A stretch of DNA of 64,000 bases from Neobacillus rhizosphaerae. GTDB lineage: Bacteria; Bacillota; Bacilli; Bacillales; Cytobacillaceae. Shown here piece after piece: positions 62,230-64,000 of this stretch. Position 1 is the first letter of the stretch; each line of letters begins with the position of its first letter. The notes beneath the pieces are model-generated. The model did no database searches and was not told the DNA's origin. It saw only the letters and a program-made list of their open reading frames with translations. The position numbers were made by a program, and so were the translations under genes. The stretch is from NCBI RefSeq assembly GCF_937468385.1, contig NZ_CALBWS010000001.1:248001-312000 (forward strand). The letters run 5' to 3'.

Positions 62230-63564
62230 TTAATACATGCTCATATATTGGTCGCGTTCCCATTGGTGAACGACTGTACGGAACATATCCCATTCAATTT
62301 CTTTCGCTTCCACAAAATGCTCGAAAATGTGTTCTCCAAGCCCGGAAACAATCACTTCATCCGCTTTTAATTGTTCTAATGCCTGAGCTAGTGTTGCTGG
62401 AAGATCTATGATTCCTTCCTCAACTCTTTCTTCTTTGCTCATTACATATATATTACGATCAACTGGTGCAGGAGGTGTTAATTTAGTTTTAATTCCCTCT
62501 AAACCAGCTTTTAAAAGTACGGCCATTGCAAGATATGGGTTAGCTGCAGGGTCCACACTTCGCACTTCAACACGTGTACTTAAACCACGGGATGCTGGAA
62601 TACGGATTAATGGTGAACGGTTTTGAGCAGACCATGCGACATAACATGGAGCCTCATAGCCAGGAACCAAACGTTTATAAGAATTTACAGTTGGATTAGT
62701 TACTGCTGTAAAGCTTGGTGCGTGTTTTAGGATTCCTGCAATGAACTGGCGGGCTGTATCACTCATCTGAAGATCACCCGTTGGCTCGTAAAAAGTATTT
62801 TCGCCATTTTTAAATAAAGAAAGGTTCATATGCATTCCTGATCCATTTACACCGAATAATGGTTTTGGCATGAACGTTGCGTGCAAACCGTGTTTACGAG
62901 CAATCGTTTTTACTACTAACTTGAATGTTTGAATTTGGTCACAAGCAGTTAAAGCATCTGCATATTTAAAGTCAATTTCGTGCTGTCCTGGTGCTACCTC
63001 ATGGTGTGATGCTTCGATTTCAAAGCCCATTTCTTCCAATTCGAGGACAATATCACGACGGCAGTTTTCTCCAAGATCTGTTGGAGCTAAATCAAAATAT
63101 CCACCACGATCATTTAACTCTAAGGTTGGTTCCCCATTTTCATCTAGTTTAAATAGGAAGAATTCTGGCTCTGGTCCAAGGTTGAAATCCGTAAAGCCCA
63201 TCTCACGCATTTCATTTAGTACGCGCTTTAAGTTGTTACGTGGATCTCCGCCGAAAGGAGTGCCATCAGAATTGTGGATATCACAAACAAGGCGGGCTAC
63301 TTTTCCTTTTTCTGCTGTCCATGGGAAGATTACCCATGTGTCGAGATCTGGGAACAAATACATGTCAGATTCTTCAATTCGGACAAAACCCTCAATCGAA
63401 GATCCATCGAACATCATTTTATTATCAAGTGCTTTTTCTAATTGGCTGATGGGAATTTCGACGTTTTTGATAGTTCCAAGAATATCTGTAAATTGCAGGC
63501 GGATAAATTTCACATTTTCCTCTGATGCCAACCGCTTAATGTCTTCTCTTGAATACTTTGCCAT
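62230..63564 (-). CDS. glnA: Glutamine synthetase, type I
   Basis: The 444 residues are full length for GSI-alpha. They include [39 protein letters not shown] (key DGSSIEGF), [33 protein letters not shown] and [21 protein letters not shown] (key NRSPLIRIP). It makes glutamine from glutamate, ammonia and ATP in the cytoplasm. GGAGG lies seven bases before the ATG. The gene is 33 bp behind glnR, forming the glnRA operon. Confidence 0.98.
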   Translation of the reverse strand: MAKYSREDIKRLASEENVKFIRLQFTDILGTIKNVEIPISQLEKALDNKMMFDGSSIEGFVRIEESDMYLFPDLDTWVIFPWTAEKGKVARLVCDIHNSDGTPFGGDPRNNLKRVLNEMREMGFTDFNLGPEPEFFLFKLDENGEPTLELNDRGGYFDLAPTDLGENCRRDIVLELEEMGFEIEASHHEVAPGQHEIDFKYADALTACDQIQTFKLVVKTIARKHGLHATFMPKPLFGVNGSGMHMNLSLFKNGENTFYEPTGDLQMSDTARQFIAGILKHAPSFTAVTNPTVNSYKRLVPGYEAPCYVAWSAQNRSPLIRIPASRGLSTRVEVRSVDPAANPYLAMAVLLKAGLEGIKTKLTPPAPVDRNIYVMSKEERVEEGIIDLPATLAQALEQLKADEVIVSGLGEHIFEHFVEAKEIEWDMFRTVVHQWERDQYMSMY

Positions 63565-63597
63565 TTTAAAACCTCCAATGTTTAAATAACCTCATCT

Positions 63598-63999
63598 TTA
63601 GTGAAAAAAGCGTGATATATCGCCCTGGCGCAATGAGGAACGATTTAATCTTCCTGAATGCATTAATTCGTTACGAAGAAGTTTTCTTAGCTGCTCATTT
63701 GTTAAATCAGGCTTTGCTTTTTCCGTTTGCTGCTCCATCATGTTTGATTGCTGTTCTTTGACCAAGAATAACTGTTTTATGCCAGCCATATTTATTCCTT
63801 GATCAATTAAATCCTTAATTTCTAAAAGCCTATCAATATCGTTTAAACTAAATAGACGTCTGTTCCCCTCGGTTCTTGCTGGAGAAATCAATTGGTGTTC
63901 TTCGTAATAGCGGATTTGTCTTGCTGTTAATTCTGTTAGCTGCATGACAGTTCCGATGGGAAACAGCGGCATGGAACGGCGAATTTCCTTTCCACTCAC
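63598..63999 (-). CDS. glnR: MerR-type nitrogen repressor GlnR
   Basis: The 133 residues from a GTG at 63999 read [40 protein letters not shown], a MerR-family winged helix. The end [20 protein letters not shown] is the C-terminal tail through which feedback-inhibited glutamine synthetase acts on GlnR. It represses glnRA and other nitrogen genes. The start matches the B. subtilis protein in length, but the window ends one base beyond it, so the ribosome binding site and GlnR operators cannot be seen. Confidence 0.95.
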   Translation of the reverse strand: MSGKEIRRSMPLFPIGTVMQLTELTARQIRYYEEHQLISPARTEGNRRLFSLNDIDRLLEIKDLIDQGINMAGIKQLFLVKEQQSNMMEQQTEKAKPDLTNEQLRKLLRNELMHSGRLNRSSLRQGDISRFFH

Positions 64000-64000
64000 C

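Overview
The window looks like a chromosomal segment of a low-GC, endospore-forming Bacillaceae (Bacillus or Neobacillus type). The evidence is near-complete synteny with the Bacillus subtilis glnR-glnA / lexA-yneA-yneB-ynzC / tkt / sirA-yneF / ccdA-yneI-ccdC-yneK block between 48 and 64 kb, plus Spo0E-like, SirA and YjcZ-type sporulation proteins, strong AGGAGG ribosome binding sites and AT-rich intergenic DNA.

Layout. 0-8 kb: 3' part of a cation:proton antiporter, a tiny YjcZ-type gene, a TetR gene running into an alcohol-dehydrogenase remnant, a NmrA-like/hemerythrin-like pair, an exported protein, and a large ATPase-LuxR regulator divergent from a methyltransferase resembling the PhcB/3-hydroxypalmitate-methyl-ester family. 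8-48 kb: an accessory zone bounded on the right by an intact selenocysteine tRNA gene (47875-47971, minus) and punctuated by four extra direct copies of its 3' half (8088, 18315, 22948, 29656). This is what serial insertion of elements into the 3' end of a tRNA gene leaves behind. Decayed integrase pieces lie beside two of these sites.

The cargo between the copies falls into modules. (1) An apparently sigma-54-controlled amine-oxidation operon: heme-dependent N-demethylase (DUF3445), DmmA-like protein, flavin/2Fe-2S reductase and APC permease, next to an enhancer-binding activator and an orphan molybdenum hydroxylase. (2) An AI-2E-family protein and an M14 peptidase. (3) A mannose-type PTS (IIA, IIB, IIC, IID) with a BtpA-family protein and a GntR repressor. 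(4) A glycan module with GH3 glycosidase, beta-phosphoglucomutase, GPH symporter, Cys-type sulfatase, anaerobic sulfatase-maturating enzyme, LacI and LysR regulators and a TauE/SafE exporter, mixed with broken GH3, esterase and ROK genes and IS remnants.

48-64 kb is conserved core: cytochrome c biogenesis (ccdA, yneI, ccdC, yneK), a heterodimeric ABC exporter, yneF, sirA, an M48 protease, transketolase, the SOS genes yneA/lexA with LexA boxes, and glutamine synthetase with its repressor glnR at the right edge.

All assignments rest on reading motifs, synteny and sequence patterns by eye; no database search was run.
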